The notes below the pieces were generated by a model. The model was not told where the DNA came from and searched no databases. It was given only the letters and a program-made list of their open reading frames with translations. A stretch of DNA of 64,000 nt from assembly GCF_001612965.1 (NCBI RefSeq), contig NZ_BDBL01000005.1, positions 186,001-250,000 on the forward strand, read 5' to 3'. The DNA is from Nocardia kruczakiae NBRC 101016 (GTDB lineage Bacteria > Actinomycetota > Actinomycetes > Mycobacteriales > Mycobacteriaceae). The number at the start of each line of letters is the position of its first letter. Within the stretch, counting starts at the first letter, position 1. A program made the position numbers and the translations under genes. Below, piece after piece: positions 22,399-34,594 of this stretch.

Positions 22399-24236
22399 CG
22401 CGAGGGCTTTCCGGCCCCGGACTCGAGGTGGTCGAGCGCGTCGTCGAGTGCGATCGCCGCCGCCACCAGCGCCAAATGGGTGAAAGCCTGCGGGAAGTTG
22501 CCCAGCTGCTCGCCCGAAGGCCCGATCTCCTCGGCGAAAAGTCCCACGTGGTTGGCGTAGGTCAGCATCTTGTCGAATGCGTAGCGGGCGTGGTGAACTC
22601 GCCCCGCCCGTGCCAACGCCTCGACGTAGAGGAAGCTGCACAGATTGAAGGTGCCCTCGGAACCACGCAAGCCGTCCGGCGACGCGGCGGGATCGTATCG
22701 ATAGACCAGGCTGTCACTGACCAGTTCCTCGTCCATCGCGTCGAGTGTGCTCAGCCAGTCCGGGTCGCGCGGGGACAGAAAGCCCATGCGCGGCATCAGC
22801 AGCAGCGCGGCGTCCAACACGTCGGTGCGGAAGTGCTGGACGAACGCGCGGCGGTCCTCGTTCCAGCCGCGCTCCAGGATCTGGGCGAACACCGCGTCGC
22901 GCGCATCGGTCCACCGCTGCAGGTCCGCCGGCCGGGCATGGTCGGTCGCGAGACGAATGCCACGATCGAAAGCGACCCACGTCATCAACCTGCTGTAGGT
23001 GAAGTCCTGTTGGCCACCCCGGGTTTCCCACACACCCTCGTCGGGCCGATCCCAGTTGTCTACCAACCAGTCCAGCAACTCGGCGAACACCCGCCATCCC
23101 GAGATACCACCGATGTCGGAGGTCTGTGCCAGCGCATCGGCGACCTCGCCGTAGATGTCGAGCTGCAACTGGTCTGCCGCCGCGTTGCCGACCCGCACCG
23201 GCGCCGACCCGCGATAGCCCTCCCAATGGTCGAGGATCTCCTCGTCCAGCCGCGGGTCACCGTCGATGCGGTACATGATCTGCAGCGGCTCACCCGAGGA
23301 AGTCCTGCCGGCCAGCCGTTCGCGCAGCCAGCGGCGAAACGCGTAGGCCTCGGTGGTGAACCCCAGATCCAGCAGCGCCCGGACCGACAGGGACCCGTCG
23401 CGCAGCCACGTGTAGCGATAATCCCAATTGCGTTCCCCGCCGACTTGTTCGGGAAGGCCCATGGTGGCCGCCGCGATAGGGGCGCCCGTCGGTAGGTAGG
23501 TGAGCAGTTTCAACGTGATCGCGGAGCGATTGACCATATCGCGCCAGCGGCCGCGATAGGTCGAGTTCCGCAGCCACCCCTGCCACCATTCCCGGCAGTC
23601 CGCGAATTCGGCCGCGACCTCGCCGCGCTGCGGCGGCGCCGGGAATTCCCCGCCCGCCGCGGTCGTGGTCAGCACGATGACGGCCGTCTCCCCCTCGTCC
23701 AGAGTGAAGTGACCGATCGCGTCGCCGTCGTCGACGCTCAATACGACCGGGTCGGACGCCTGCAGGTGCAGGGTGGTTTCCGGACCCTCGAACATGATCC
23801 ATTCCTTGTCGTGCGCTACCGTCGTGTGCTCGGCGCGGCCGTAGTCGAAACGCGGCCGGCAGGCGAGCGCGAACGGCAGACTGCCGCGCACCACACGCAC
23901 GATGCGAACCAGCCGATGCCGGTCGGTGGGCGCGTCGTCCTCGAGCGGCGGCATGAAGTCGGCGACCTCCCCGACTCCGTCCGGTGCCATGAATCGAGTG
24001 ACCAGCACCGCGGTATCCGGCAGATACAACTGGCGGATGGTCACCGAACCCTCCGGCAAATCGGCCGCGACACGGCAGTGCCCGCCCCGTTCGTGGTCCA
24101 GCAGCGACCCGAAAACGCTCGGGGAATCGAACCGCGGTGTACACCACCAATCCACGGTTCCGGCCGAAGAGACCAACGCCGCAGTTTGCAGGTCGCCGAC
24201 AATGCCATGCTCGGCGATGGGGGGATAGGAATTCAT
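22395..24236 (-). CDS. Glycoside hydrolase family 15 protein (trehalase/glucoamylase-like)
   Basis: 613 residues. IAEHGIVGDLQTAALVSSAGTVDWWCTPRFDSPSVFG is the N-terminal beta-sandwich start of mycobacterial-type GH15 proteins. The (alpha/alpha)6 barrel follows, with GGERNWDYRYTWLRDGSLSVRALLDLGF (first catalytic-acid region) and SEGTFNLCSFLYVEALARAGR (second). The closest characterised group includes mycobacterial trehalases, but related proteins are glucoamylases, so the substrate is open. It is probably cytoplasmic, without a signal peptide. ATG 24236 with GGGAG 5 nt upstream is chosen over an in-frame start 69 nt earlier. It overlaps the exporter gene. Confidence 0.85.
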   Translation of the reverse strand: MNSYPPIAEHGIVGDLQTAALVSSAGTVDWWCTPRFDSPSVFGSLLDHERGGHCRVAADLPEGSVTIRQLYLPDTAVLVTRFMAPDGVGEVADFMPPLEDDAPTDRHRLVRIVRVVRGSLPFALACRPRFDYGRAEHTTVAHDKEWIMFEGPETTLHLQASDPVVLSVDDGDAIGHFTLDEGETAVIVLTTTAAGGEFPAPPQRGEVAAEFADCREWWQGWLRNSTYRGRWRDMVNRSAITLKLLTYLPTGAPIAAATMGLPEQVGGERNWDYRYTWLRDGSLSVRALLDLGFTTEAYAFRRWLRERLAGRTSSGEPLQIMYRIDGDPRLDEEILDHWEGYRGSAPVRVGNAAADQLQLDIYGEVADALAQTSDIGGISGWRVFAELLDWLVDNWDRPDEGVWETRGGQQDFTYSRLMTWVAFDRGIRLATDHARPADLQRWTDARDAVFAQILERGWNEDRRAFVQHFRTDVLDAALLLMPRMGFLSPRDPDWLSTLDAMDEELVSDSLVYRYDPAASPDGLRGSEGTFNLCSFLYVEALARAGRVHHARYAFDKMLTYANHVGLFAEEIGPSGEQLGNFPQAFTHLALVAAAIALDDALDHLESGAGKPSR

Positions 24237-24527
24237 CAGCACTCCCGGAGGTGGTGGAACCCATCTGGCAGTGATTTCGGCCGGATCCCGGAGGCCGGTG
24301 GACATGAGCGCGGTTGTTTCTCATTGTGCGCTGCGCCGACAGCCGCCGGAGCGCTCTGGCGAAATTTCGGCAACCAACGTGCGGCGGCGCCGACTCCGAG
24401 GCCGGTTCGCCCGATCGGATCGGCGGCCGATTCACTCCGCTACCGCAGTCGTGATATCTGCGGGACCGGCGGCACCGAATCATAAGGTGTCGGGTCGTCT
24501 CGTCTGTCGGAGAGAAGAGGTTGTCCG

Positions 24528-24980
24528 GTGAACAGTGCTGCCGATATCGACGAGATGGGGCCGATCGACTATCTCGTCATCGAGTTTCCGGCCGACCGCC
24601 AACCGGACGGTTCGGCCTTGCCGATGCTCCGCGATCTGGTGGACCGCGGCATCATCCGCGTCCTGGATCTGGCCTTCGTGCACAAGGATGCGGACGGATC
24701 ACTGACCGGGATCGACATCGCCGATGTCGGGTTGACCGGCGACCTGGATGTGACACTGTTCGCCGAGGCGGCGACCGGGCTGCTCGACGAGGGGGATCTG
24801 CGCGAGGCCGGGGGCGCCTTGGAGCCCGGCCATTCCGCCGCAGTCCTCCTCTACGAGAACACGTGGGCGGCACCGCTCGCGGTCGCGTTGCGGCGCAACG
24901 GCGCCGAACTCGTCGCCTCCGGTCGCATTCCCGTTCAAGCCATCCTCTCGACCCTCGACAGGCTCGAGGCCGATACCTAA
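24528..24980 (+). CDS. DUF6325 family protein
   Basis: 150 residues, GTG start. The pattern MGPIDYLVIEFPADRQPDGSALPMLRDLVDRGIIRVLDLAFVHKDADGS, then SAAVLLYENTWAAPLAVALRRNGAELVASGRIP, defines this actinobacterial family of unknown function. It appears to be a small alpha/beta protein without catalytic signature or signal. A GAGAAGAGG stretch precedes the GTG. It is followed after 11 nt by a SHOCT-domain gene, a pairing common in actinobacteria, and then by an OmpA-like lipoprotein, suggesting a cell-envelope or stress role. Confidence 0.8.
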   Translation: MNSAADIDEMGPIDYLVIEFPADRQPDGSALPMLRDLVDRGIIRVLDLAFVHKDADGSLTGIDIADVGLTGDLDVTLFAEAATGLLDEGDLREAGGALEPGHSAAVLLYENTWAAPLAVALRRNGAELVASGRIPVQAILSTLDRLEADT

Positions 24981-24991
24981 GGAGAAGCCGC

Positions 24992-25258
24992 ATGCCCGGG
25001 TTACTACGAGGTGTTGCCCGCACCGCGGTCGTCGCCGGAACGGCCACAGCCGTATCCAATCGCGTCTCGCGACGCCAGGGCCAGCGCTGGGTCGCGCAGG
25101 AGGAATCCCGGTACCAGCAACAACCGCCGCCGTCCGCACCGGCCGGCGGGGGAACCGACCGCATCGCGGCACTGAAACAGCTGGGCGAGTTGAAGGCTCA
25201 GGGGGTGCTCACCGAGCAGGAGTTCGAATCCGAGAAGGCGCGCATTCTCGCGTCGTGA
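24992..25258 (+). CDS. SHOCT-domain protein
   Basis: 88 residues. The C-terminal 30 (RIAALKQLGELKAQGVLTEQEFESEKARIL) are a textbook SHOCT domain, a short helical oligomerisation module. The N-terminus (GLLRGVARTAVVAGTATAVSNRVSRRQ) is a weakly hydrophobic segment with basic flanks that may associate with the membrane. AAGGAG sits 7 nt before ATG 24992. It is tightly linked to the DUF6325 gene upstream. SHOCT proteins often organise membrane-associated partners; no activity of its own is expected. Confidence 0.85.
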   Translation: MPGLLRGVARTAVVAGTATAVSNRVSRRQGQRWVAQEESRYQQQPPPSAPAGGGTDRIAALKQLGELKAQGVLTEQEFESEKARILAS

Positions 25259-25296
25259 CCACCGGACACATCCGCACGGAGATCAGGAGAAGCAGC

Positions 25297-25833
25297 ATGA
25301 AACTCGTCAAGGCGGTAGCGGTGCTGGCGACCGGTGCGGCAGCGCTGATTCCGATCGCCGCATGTTCCTCGGACGACAACAGTGGCCCGGTCGCGGTTAC
25401 CACGACCACGGCGAACGGTGGCGAGCACACCGATATGCGAAGCAGTCTCGCCAGCACGGCGTCGTCGGTGGTGGGTTCGGCCCTCAACTCCGCGCAGCAG
25501 GCGGTGCAGAACGCGATCAACAGTGTGCTGTCGGCGGCGCCGATCACCTTCGACAAGAACAGCTCCGATCTGAGCCCGGCCGATGTCGCCACGATCAAGG
25601 CGGTGGCGCTCCCGCTCAAGGGCAACGACACCGCGGTCAAGATCGAAACCTACGCCGTCGACTCGAATTCCGGGGCGGCCGACTCGCTCGCCGAGGCACG
25701 GGGCAACAACGTCGCCACGGCCCTGCAGGACGAGGGGATCGACAAGGCGCGCATCACCGTCCACGCGGAGGGCAATCCGATCGAGTCCAACGTGCAGATC
25801 GACCAGGCCACGATCTCGGTCACCATGAAATAG
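25297..25833 (+). CDS. OmpA-like lipoprotein
   Basis: 178 residues. Residues 1-22 are a lipoprotein signal ending in IAAC with Cys23 as the lipidation site. After a low-complexity stretch and a helical segment (SSVVGSALNSAQQAVQNAINSVL), residues about 85-178 resemble an OmpA C-terminal domain (ITFDKNSSDLSPADVATIKAVA, SLAEARGNNVATALQDEGIDKARITVHAEG), which binds peptidoglycan in other proteins. It is probably anchored to the outer face of the membrane and touches the wall. ATG 25297 follows AGGAGA. It is the third gene of the DUF6325-SHOCT cluster. Confidence 0.78.
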   Translation: MKLVKAVAVLATGAAALIPIAACSSDDNSGPVAVTTTTANGGEHTDMRSSLASTASSVVGSALNSAQQAVQNAINSVLSAAPITFDKNSSDLSPADVATIKAVALPLKGNDTAVKIETYAVDSNSGAADSLAEARGNNVATALQDEGIDKARITVHAEGNPIESNVQIDQATISVTMK

Positions 25834-25858
25834 CGCAGTGGCGGGCGGGGGTTACCCG

Positions 25859-26704
25859 TCACGGTTCAGCGCACGGCTCGGCATCCTCCGCCTCGGTGGG
25901 CGCCGGGCCGGGGGCCAGCACCTTGGCGATCGTCGCCGCCCCGACCACCACGATCGACAGCACGAAAAGCCAACTGATCGCGGTGAACACCGGGCCGAGC
26001 AGCCCGAACTTCGCCTGGGCGGAGGCGGTGACCTTCGGCAGCACCAGGCGTCCTCCGGCCCGGACCGAGGTCAATCCGATGGCCGTCAGCGCCCCGGTCG
26101 CCCATAGTGCCCGCCCGCGCAGCTTCCCCAGGGTGAGCAGGTACGCGCAGAGGGTCCATACGATCATCCACACCAGCAACTCGCCGGCCAGGGTGAGCGG
26201 CGGTCCGAAATAGCGGAGCCCGGCGAGTTGGCGCACGGCCCCGATCGTCGCGGCCGAGAATGCGACGACGAGCAGAACCACCGGCCAGCGCCATGCGTCG
26301 CGCAGGCCGATCGCCGGCACGTCCCAGAGCTTGCCGTAGATGCGCGCGAGAGTCTTGGCGAACGACGCGCCACTGATCACGACCATCAGCAGCCCGACCA
26401 CCCCGAACGCCGCGAATGTCGGATCGGTCGACGCGACGACTCCGAAGGCGGACCGGAACGTCGTCCGGTCCAGTCCCAGCTGATCGTCGATGGCGCGGGT
26501 CGCCAGATCGAGCTGGGAGAACACGGACCCGGCGATGATCACGGGCAGCACACACGTGAAGATCTTGGCCGCCAGCGTCATCGATCGGTCCACGATTTCG
26601 ATCTCGGCGAATTCCTCGACCAGCTGCCGGAGCGGCCCGGATCCGGCATCCGATGCATCCCGGCGCGCCGCGGCCCACGTGGCGCTCATATTCATCGACC
26701 ACAT
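25859..26704 (-). CDS. YihY/BrkB-type membrane protein
   Basis: 281 residues with five or six membrane segments. AAKIFTCVLPVIIAGSVFSQLDLATRAIDDQLGL and VGLLMVVISGASFAKTLARIYGKLWDVP fit the YihY family, once misassigned as RNase BN. The function is unestablished; transporter-like roles are proposed. The first 35 residues are hydrophilic and precede the first helix. Three in-frame ATGs lie within 16 nt (26704, 26695, 26689) and no strong ribosome site decides between them. It ends 26 bp from the convergent OmpA-like gene and lies just downstream of the cbb cluster in the same direction. Confidence 0.75.
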   Translation of the reverse strand: MWSMNMSATWAAARRDASDAGSGPLRQLVEEFAEIEIVDRSMTLAAKIFTCVLPVIIAGSVFSQLDLATRAIDDQLGLDRTTFRSAFGVVASTDPTFAAFGVVGLLMVVISGASFAKTLARIYGKLWDVPAIGLRDAWRWPVVLLVVAFSAATIGAVRQLAGLRYFGPPLTLAGELLVWMIVWTLCAYLLTLGKLRGRALWATGALTAIGLTSVRAGGRLVLPKVTASAQAKFGLLGPVFTAISWLFVLSIVVVGAATIAKVLAPGPAPTEAEDAEPCAEP

Positions 26705-26768
26705 AGCGTCGATTCAACTCCGCGAGGTCGTCGTGCGCGAGCGTCGAAACACCCGTTCTCACGACGGG

Positions 26769-27647
26769 TTATGCGCGCGGGCCGGGTCGTTTGTCCATCA
26801 ACCGCAGAATGAGCGGTGTGAAGATCAGCTGCATCGCCAGATCCATCTTGCCGCCCGGCACCACGATGCAGTTCGGCCGCGACATGAACGAATCGTGCAG
26901 CATCGACAGCAGATACGGGAAATCGATCACCTTCGGATCGGCGAAGCGGATCACGACGAAACTTTCGTCGGCGGTGGGAATGCTGCGGGCGGTGAACGGG
27001 TTCGAGGTATCCACCGTCGGCACCCGCTGGAAATTGACGTAGGTGCGCGAGAACTGCGGGCAGATGTACTTCACATAGTCGGGCATGCGACGCAGAATCG
27101 TGTCGATCACCGCTTCGCTGGAATAGCCGCGCTCGGTCTTGTCGCGGATGACCTTCTGAATCCATTCCAGATTCACGATCGGCACCACGCCCACCAGCAG
27201 ATCCGCATAGCGCGCCACATCGACCGTGCCGGTGACCGCGGCGCCGTGCAGCCCCTCGTAGAACAGCAGGTCGCTGCCGGGGGCGAGTTCTTCCCACGGC
27301 GTGAAGGTGCCCGGTTCCAGTCCGTAGGGTTTGGCCTCGGACTCGTCGTGCAGATATTTGCGCACCAGCCCGACCCCGGATTGCCCGTAATCGCGGAACA
27401 GGCTCTCCAGTTCGGTGAGCAGATTGGCCTCCGGGCCGAAATGGGAGAAATGCAGATTCAGATCGGCTTCGGCTTCGGCCATTGCCACCTGCATGCCGGC
27501 GCGATCGTAGCGGTGGAACGAATCTCCCTCCACGATCGCGGCACTGATGCCCTCCCGCCGGAAGATTTCCTGGAAGGTCCGGGTGACGCTGGTCGTTCCG
27601 GCGCCGGAGGAACCGGTGATGGCGACCACGGGATGTTTGCGCGACAT
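26769..27647 (-). CDS. cbbP: Phosphoribulokinase (Calvin-Benson cycle)
   Basis: 292 residues, the size of class I (bacterial octameric-type) phosphoribulokinase. The P-loop GSSGAGTTS is at 12-20, VVEGDSFHRYDRAGM-like sequence carries the ribulose-phosphate contacts, and LLFYEGLHGAAVTG is the Walker-B-like region. IRDKTERGYSSEAVIDTILRRMPDYVKYICPQFSRT and IPTADESFVVIRF are family blocks. It phosphorylates ribulose 5-phosphate to ribulose 1,5-bisphosphate, the RuBisCO substrate, using ATP. Last gene of the leftward cbb operon, 26 bp after the fructose-bisphosphatase. Regulation is expected from cbbR at the far end of the cluster. Confidence 0.93.
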   Translation of the reverse strand: MSRKHPVVAITGSSGAGTTSVTRTFQEIFRREGISAAIVEGDSFHRYDRAGMQVAMAEAEADLNLHFSHFGPEANLLTELESLFRDYGQSGVGLVRKYLHDESEAKPYGLEPGTFTPWEELAPGSDLLFYEGLHGAAVTGTVDVARYADLLVGVVPIVNLEWIQKVIRDKTERGYSSEAVIDTILRRMPDYVKYICPQFSRTYVNFQRVPTVDTSNPFTARSIPTADESFVVIRFADPKVIDFPYLLSMLHDSFMSRPNCIVVPGGKMDLAMQLIFTPLILRLMDKRPGPRA

Positions 27648-27673
27648 GACATCTCGATTCGATCAGCCGGCGT

Positions 27674-28750
27674 TCAATGGCGCGCCGGTCGGAACAGGGT
27701 GCGGGTACCGAACAACGACGCGTCGAACGGCGGCCCGGCATCGGGTTCACGGTGATAGCGCTCGATCCGGCGCACCTCGTTGCGCGATCCGAAAACCAGC
27801 GGGATCTGCTGATGCGGATGCTCGGGAACCACCTCGAGCACCCGTTCGTGGCCGGTGGTCGCGGCACCGCCGGCCTGTTCGATCACGAAGGCGATGGGAT
27901 TGGCGCCGTACAGCAGCGACACCCGGCCCGGCCGGCCGGGATCACGGGTGTCGTACGGATACAGATAGACCCCGCCGCGGGTGAGGATGTGAAAGGCGTC
28001 GGCGACCAGTGATGCCACCCAGCGCATATTGAAATCGCGCGATCGCGGCCCGTCGACCCCGTCGAGACATTCGTGCACATAACGCCGCACCGGACGCTGC
28101 CAGAACCGCTCGTTGGCGGCATTGATCGCGAATCCCGAGGTGTCCTCGGGAATGCGCATGCGGCGGTGGGTGAGCACGAACGCGCCGATCTCCCGATCGA
28201 GGGTGAACCCGTCGACTCCGCTGCCGGTGGTGAGGACCAGCATCGTCGCCGGGCCGTAGAGGGTGAATCCCGCGCAGACCTGCCGCACTCCCGGCTGCAG
28301 GAAATCCGCCGCCTGCGGCGCCCGCCCGTCCTCCGGTGCGCGCAACACACTGAATATCGTGCCGACGGGCAGATTCACATCGATATTCGAGGAGCCGTCC
28401 AGCGGATCGAAGGCCAGCATGTATTTGCCGCGCCGCACCTCCCCCGCCACCGGACGAAATCCGTTCATCTGCTCCGACAGCAGTGCCGACAGCGGCCCGC
28501 TGGATTCGGATTGCTCCACCATGATGTCGTTGGCGATGGCGTCCATGCGCCGATGCAGGCTCAGTGGTGGATCCGCGCCGTCCGATTCATCCAGCGCCCC
28601 CACGATGCGGCCGCGGGTCACCTGATTGGCGATGATCTTCGCCGCGGTGGACACCACATTGAGCAGTGCGGAGAACTCTCCCGAGGAACCGGGATGCCGA
28701 TGTTCCTGTTCGATCGTGTAGCGGGTGAGGGTTTTCATTCCGTCGGGCAT
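27674..28750 (-). CDS. cbbF: Class I fructose-1,6-bisphosphatase
   Basis: 358 residues. [26 protein letters not shown] is the metal-binding and active-site signature, with further substrate-site blocks [39 protein letters not shown] and [21 protein letters not shown]. It dephosphorylates fructose 1,6-bisphosphate in regeneration of the CO2 acceptor. ATG 28750 has GGAGG 7 nt upstream and overlaps the cbbX stop by 16 nt. An ATG at 28738 would give a 4-nt ATGA overlap but has poor ribosome-site support. Class I enzymes are uncommon as the housekeeping phosphatase of actinobacteria, supporting a cbb-specific role. Confidence 0.9.
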   Translation of the reverse strand: MPDGMKTLTRYTIEQEHRHPGSSGEFSALLNVVSTAAKIIANQVTRGRIVGALDESDGADPPLSLHRRMDAIANDIMVEQSESSGPLSALLSEQMNGFRPVAGEVRRGKYMLAFDPLDGSSNIDVNLPVGTIFSVLRAPEDGRAPQAADFLQPGVRQVCAGFTLYGPATMLVLTTGSGVDGFTLDREIGAFVLTHRRMRIPEDTSGFAINAANERFWQRPVRRYVHECLDGVDGPRSRDFNMRWVASLVADAFHILTRGGVYLYPYDTRDPGRPGRVSLLYGANPIAFVIEQAGGAATTGHERVLEVVPEHPHQQIPLVFGSRNEVRRIERYHREPDAGPPFDASLFGTRTLFRPARH

Positions 28751-29775
28751 GCCGGCGCCTCCTCCGCGGCGCCGACGCGGTCGCCGAAAACGCTGCTGCC
28801 GTAGATGTCTTCGGTCGTCAGCGTCATCAGATCGGCCTTGCCGAGCGGGCGATGCTCCTGCACCAGACGATTCGCCTGGCGCAGCCGGCACCGGTCCACG
28901 GCATTGCGGACACTGCGCGCATTCGCGAAACGCGGCCGCGCCATCCGCACCGCCAGATATTCGTCGAAGGCCGCCGCCGCCGAATCACCGAAACGGAAAT
29001 TCTGCTGTGCCACCATGACCTCTGCGATGGCCAGCAGTTCCCCGCGCGTGTAGTCGGGGAATTCGATGTGGTGGGCCACTCGCGAGGACAACCCGGGATT
29101 GGCGGAGAAGAACGTCTCCATCCGGTCCGGATATCCGGCGAAGATCACCACCAGACTGGAACGTTCGGTCTCCATCTCCTGCAGCAGGATCTCGATCACC
29201 TCCTGTCCGTAGTCCCGCTCGTTCTCCGGCCGGAACAGGTAGTACGCCTCGTCGATGAACAACACTCCGCCCGCGGCCTTGGCCAGCGCCTCCTTGGTCT
29301 TGGGCGCGGTGTGGCCGATGAACTGGCCGACCAGGTCGTCGCGAGTCACCGTGTGCACCTTCGGTTTCCGGATGTAGCCGAGGGCGTGCAACATCTCCGC
29401 CATCCGCAGCGCGACCGTCGTCTTCCCGGTGCCGGGCCCGCCGGTGAAACTCATATGCATGGTGGGACGGTCGGCCTGCAATCCGAACCGCTGCCGGGCG
29501 CGGTCGATCAGCAGCAGCGCCGCGATCTCGCGCACCCGTTTCTTGACCGTGGCCAGTCCGATCAGCTCCGCATCGAGCCGGGCGAGGGTGTCCTCGACGT
29601 TCTTGCCGGCCAGATCCGTCGACAGATCGACCGTCGCGTCGTCCGGCAGCGCGATCTCCGACGGATCGGGATCCGCGTGCGCCTCGGTCTGATTCGCACC
29701 CGAACCCGCGGAACTGCCCGCTCCCGGCCGGTACATCCGGAATCCCGATCCGCTGCCCTGTGTGCCGCCGGACAT
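28735..29775 (-). CDS. cbbX: CbbX, AAA+ activase of red-type RuBisCO
   Basis: 346 residues. The N-terminal 50 are Gly/Ser-rich and disordered. The AAA+ core has Walker A GGPGTGKT (112-119), the pore-loop region [19 protein letters not shown], Walker [14 protein letters not shown] and sensor/arginine-finger region [32 protein letters not shown]. CbbX removes inhibitory sugar phosphates from red-type RuBisCO by pulling on the large-subunit C-terminus, and needs RuBP for activity. ATG 29775 with GGGAGG 6 nt upstream is chosen; a longer frame exists. It lies between cbbS and the bisphosphatase, as in proteobacterial cbb operons. Confidence 0.92.
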   Translation of the reverse strand: MSGGTQGSGSGFRMYRPGAGSSAGSGANQTEAHADPDPSEIALPDDATVDLSTDLAGKNVEDTLARLDAELIGLATVKKRVREIAALLLIDRARQRFGLQADRPTMHMSFTGGPGTGKTTVALRMAEMLHALGYIRKPKVHTVTRDDLVGQFIGHTAPKTKEALAKAAGGVLFIDEAYYLFRPENERDYGQEVIEILLQEMETERSSLVVIFAGYPDRMETFFSANPGLSSRVAHHIEFPDYTRGELLAIAEVMVAQQNFRFGDSAAAAFDEYLAVRMARPRFANARSVRNAVDRCRLRQANRLVQEHRPLGKADLMTLTTEDIYGSSVFGDRVGAAEEAPACPTE

Positions 29776-29800
29776 CGCCTGCCTCCCGTCCACCATCGCG

Positions 29801-30223
29801 TCAGTCCCGGTAGCGCGCGCCCGCGGGCACATCGGTGGCGTAGGACCGCAGGCCGTAGTGCTGCCGTCGATCCTCGGTCTCGGTGCGCACCACCAGGAAG
29901 CCCGGTTCGTCGGCCGGGCGCTGGACCAGGAAACTCAGCGCGGTCGTCTGCCGGCCGTAGCTCGCGTCGTAGGCGTTGACGCGGATGTAGTGGTGCGGGA
30001 ACGTCGAACGGCAGGCATTCACCTCGGCGAGCACGCCGTCGGGTTCGTCGAGGTCGAACAGCGGCAGCCCCCACATCTCCCAGTAGACGTTGCGTGGGTG
30101 TGGATCGTCGGTGTATTCGATCGAGACCGGCCAGTTGTTGAGCAGCGCGTAGCGGATCTGAGCGCCGATTTCGGTGTCGGACAGGTCGGGCAGATGGGAG
30201 AACGTCCCTTGCCGCAGATGCAT
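29801..30223 (-). CDS. cbbS: RuBisCO small subunit, red type
   Basis: 140 residues. The N-terminus [58 protein letters not shown] is characteristic of form I small subunits. The extended C-terminus ([20 protein letters not shown] onwards) supplies the extra beta-hairpin seen in red-type (IC/ID) enzymes, where it fills the central channel. It caps the L8 core to give L8S8. It lies 32 bp after cbbL and 25 bp before cbbX. The sequence just before ATG 30223 includes AAGGAG. Confidence 0.93.
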   Translation of the reverse strand: MHLRQGTFSHLPDLSDTEIGAQIRYALLNNWPVSIEYTDDPHPRNVYWEMWGLPLFDLDEPDGVLAEVNACRSTFPHHYIRVNAYDASYGRQTTALSFLVQRPADEPGFLVVRTETEDRRQHYGLRSYATDVPAGARYRD

Positions 30224-30255
30224 TGCGTCTCCTTGTATGTCGTCGGGGCGGCCGG

Positions 30256-32847
<2,592 letters not shown>

Positions 32848-33050
32848 GTGTGTTTCGGCGGTATGCCCATCCCCGCCACACCGGCCAGGTTCCCGACCGT
32901 GGTCGAGGGCGCTGCTGTCGATCTCCACGCGGCGCCGATGAGCAGGCCGAACGCTTCCTCATCGGACGGGAGGGCATACTTACTGAATCGGATATCGCCG
33001 ACGGTGCGGCTGCCGACGGTCCCAGCACACGCGTAGGAGCGACAACCCCC

Positions 33051-33509
33051 ATGATCCAGCAGGAGCGCGCACGCAGCGCGGAGGAGCTTGCCGAGGCGGC
33101 GGATCTGTACTTCGCGCTCGGCCGGATCACTCGCCTGCTGCGGCGCTCCGGTGACCTGGGTTCATTGAGTCCCGGTTCGGCGGCCGCGCTGGGCACCCTG
33201 GTCCGCAGCGGCCCGATGCGCCTGGGTGATCTGGCCGCCGCCGAACACGTCACCGCCCCCACGATGTCGCGCATCGTATCGGGCCTGGAGAAGTACGGAT
33301 ATCTCGAACGCACCGCCGACCCGGCCGACGGCAGGGCTCAGTTGCTGACCGCCACCGAACAGGCGAAATCTCTGGTCAACGGCCTCACGTCCGCCCGTAT
33401 CCAGCGCTTCGCCGCCGCCCTCGACGATATCGATGCGCAGCAGCGGCGCACCCTGGGCGACGCACTGGCCGTGCTGGTCGCCCGGCTCGACGACGACGGT
33501 TCCCGCTGA
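33051..33509 (+). CDS. MarR-family regulator
   Basis: 152 residues. The winged helix is clear: LSPGSAAALGTLVRSGPMRLGDLAAAEHVTAPTMSRIVSGLEKYGYLERTADPADGRAQLLTATEQAKSL, including the DGR wing motif. MarR dimers usually repress transport or detoxification genes and release DNA on binding phenolic ligands or on oxidation; no cysteine is present, so ligand sensing is likelier. ATG 33051 has GGAG 11 nt upstream. It lies 98 bp upstream of the aldo/keto reductase in the same direction. The stem-loop at 33552-33571 is a possible target. Confidence 0.85.
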   Translation: MIQQERARSAEELAEAADLYFALGRITRLLRRSGDLGSLSPGSAAALGTLVRSGPMRLGDLAAAEHVTAPTMSRIVSGLEKYGYLERTADPADGRAQLLTATEQAKSLVNGLTSARIQRFAAALDDIDAQQRRTLGDALAVLVARLDDDGSR

Positions 33510-33513
33510 CGGG

Positions 33514-33544
33514 TTGACTTGGAGCGCACTCCAAGTCGTAGCGT
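33514..33544 (+). promoter_or_regulatory. MerR-type promoter and operator of the aldo/keto reductase
   Basis: TTGACT (33514-33519) and TAGCGT (33539-33544) are separated by exactly 19 bp. The spacer carries a perfect dyad, GACTTGGAG-N4-CTCCAAGTC (33516-33537). This is a textbook MerR-activated promoter. No MerR gene adjoins it: the upstream gene is a MarR regulator, and the only MerR in the window, near 4.9 kb, has a different dyad in its own promoter. The controlling protein is probably encoded elsewhere. Confidence 0.8.
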
Positions 33545-33551
33545 CGGCGCC

Positions 33552-33571
33552 GTGAGTCGGTAGCGACTCAC
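33552..33571. promoter_or_regulatory. Stem-loop/dyad at the aldo/keto reductase transcript start
   Basis: GTGAGTCG-GTAG-CGACTCAC is a perfect 8-bp inverted repeat with a 4-nt loop. It begins about 8 nt after the -10 of the MerR-type promoter, at the predicted transcript 5' end. It may be a second operator, for example for the MarR protein just upstream, or a 5'-terminal hairpin that stabilises the message. Confidence 0.45.
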
Positions 33572-33607
33572 CATTCGAACCGATGGCACCTCAGGAGGAC
33601 CGCTCGC

Positions 33608-34591
<984 letters not shown>

Positions 34592-34594
34592 CGA

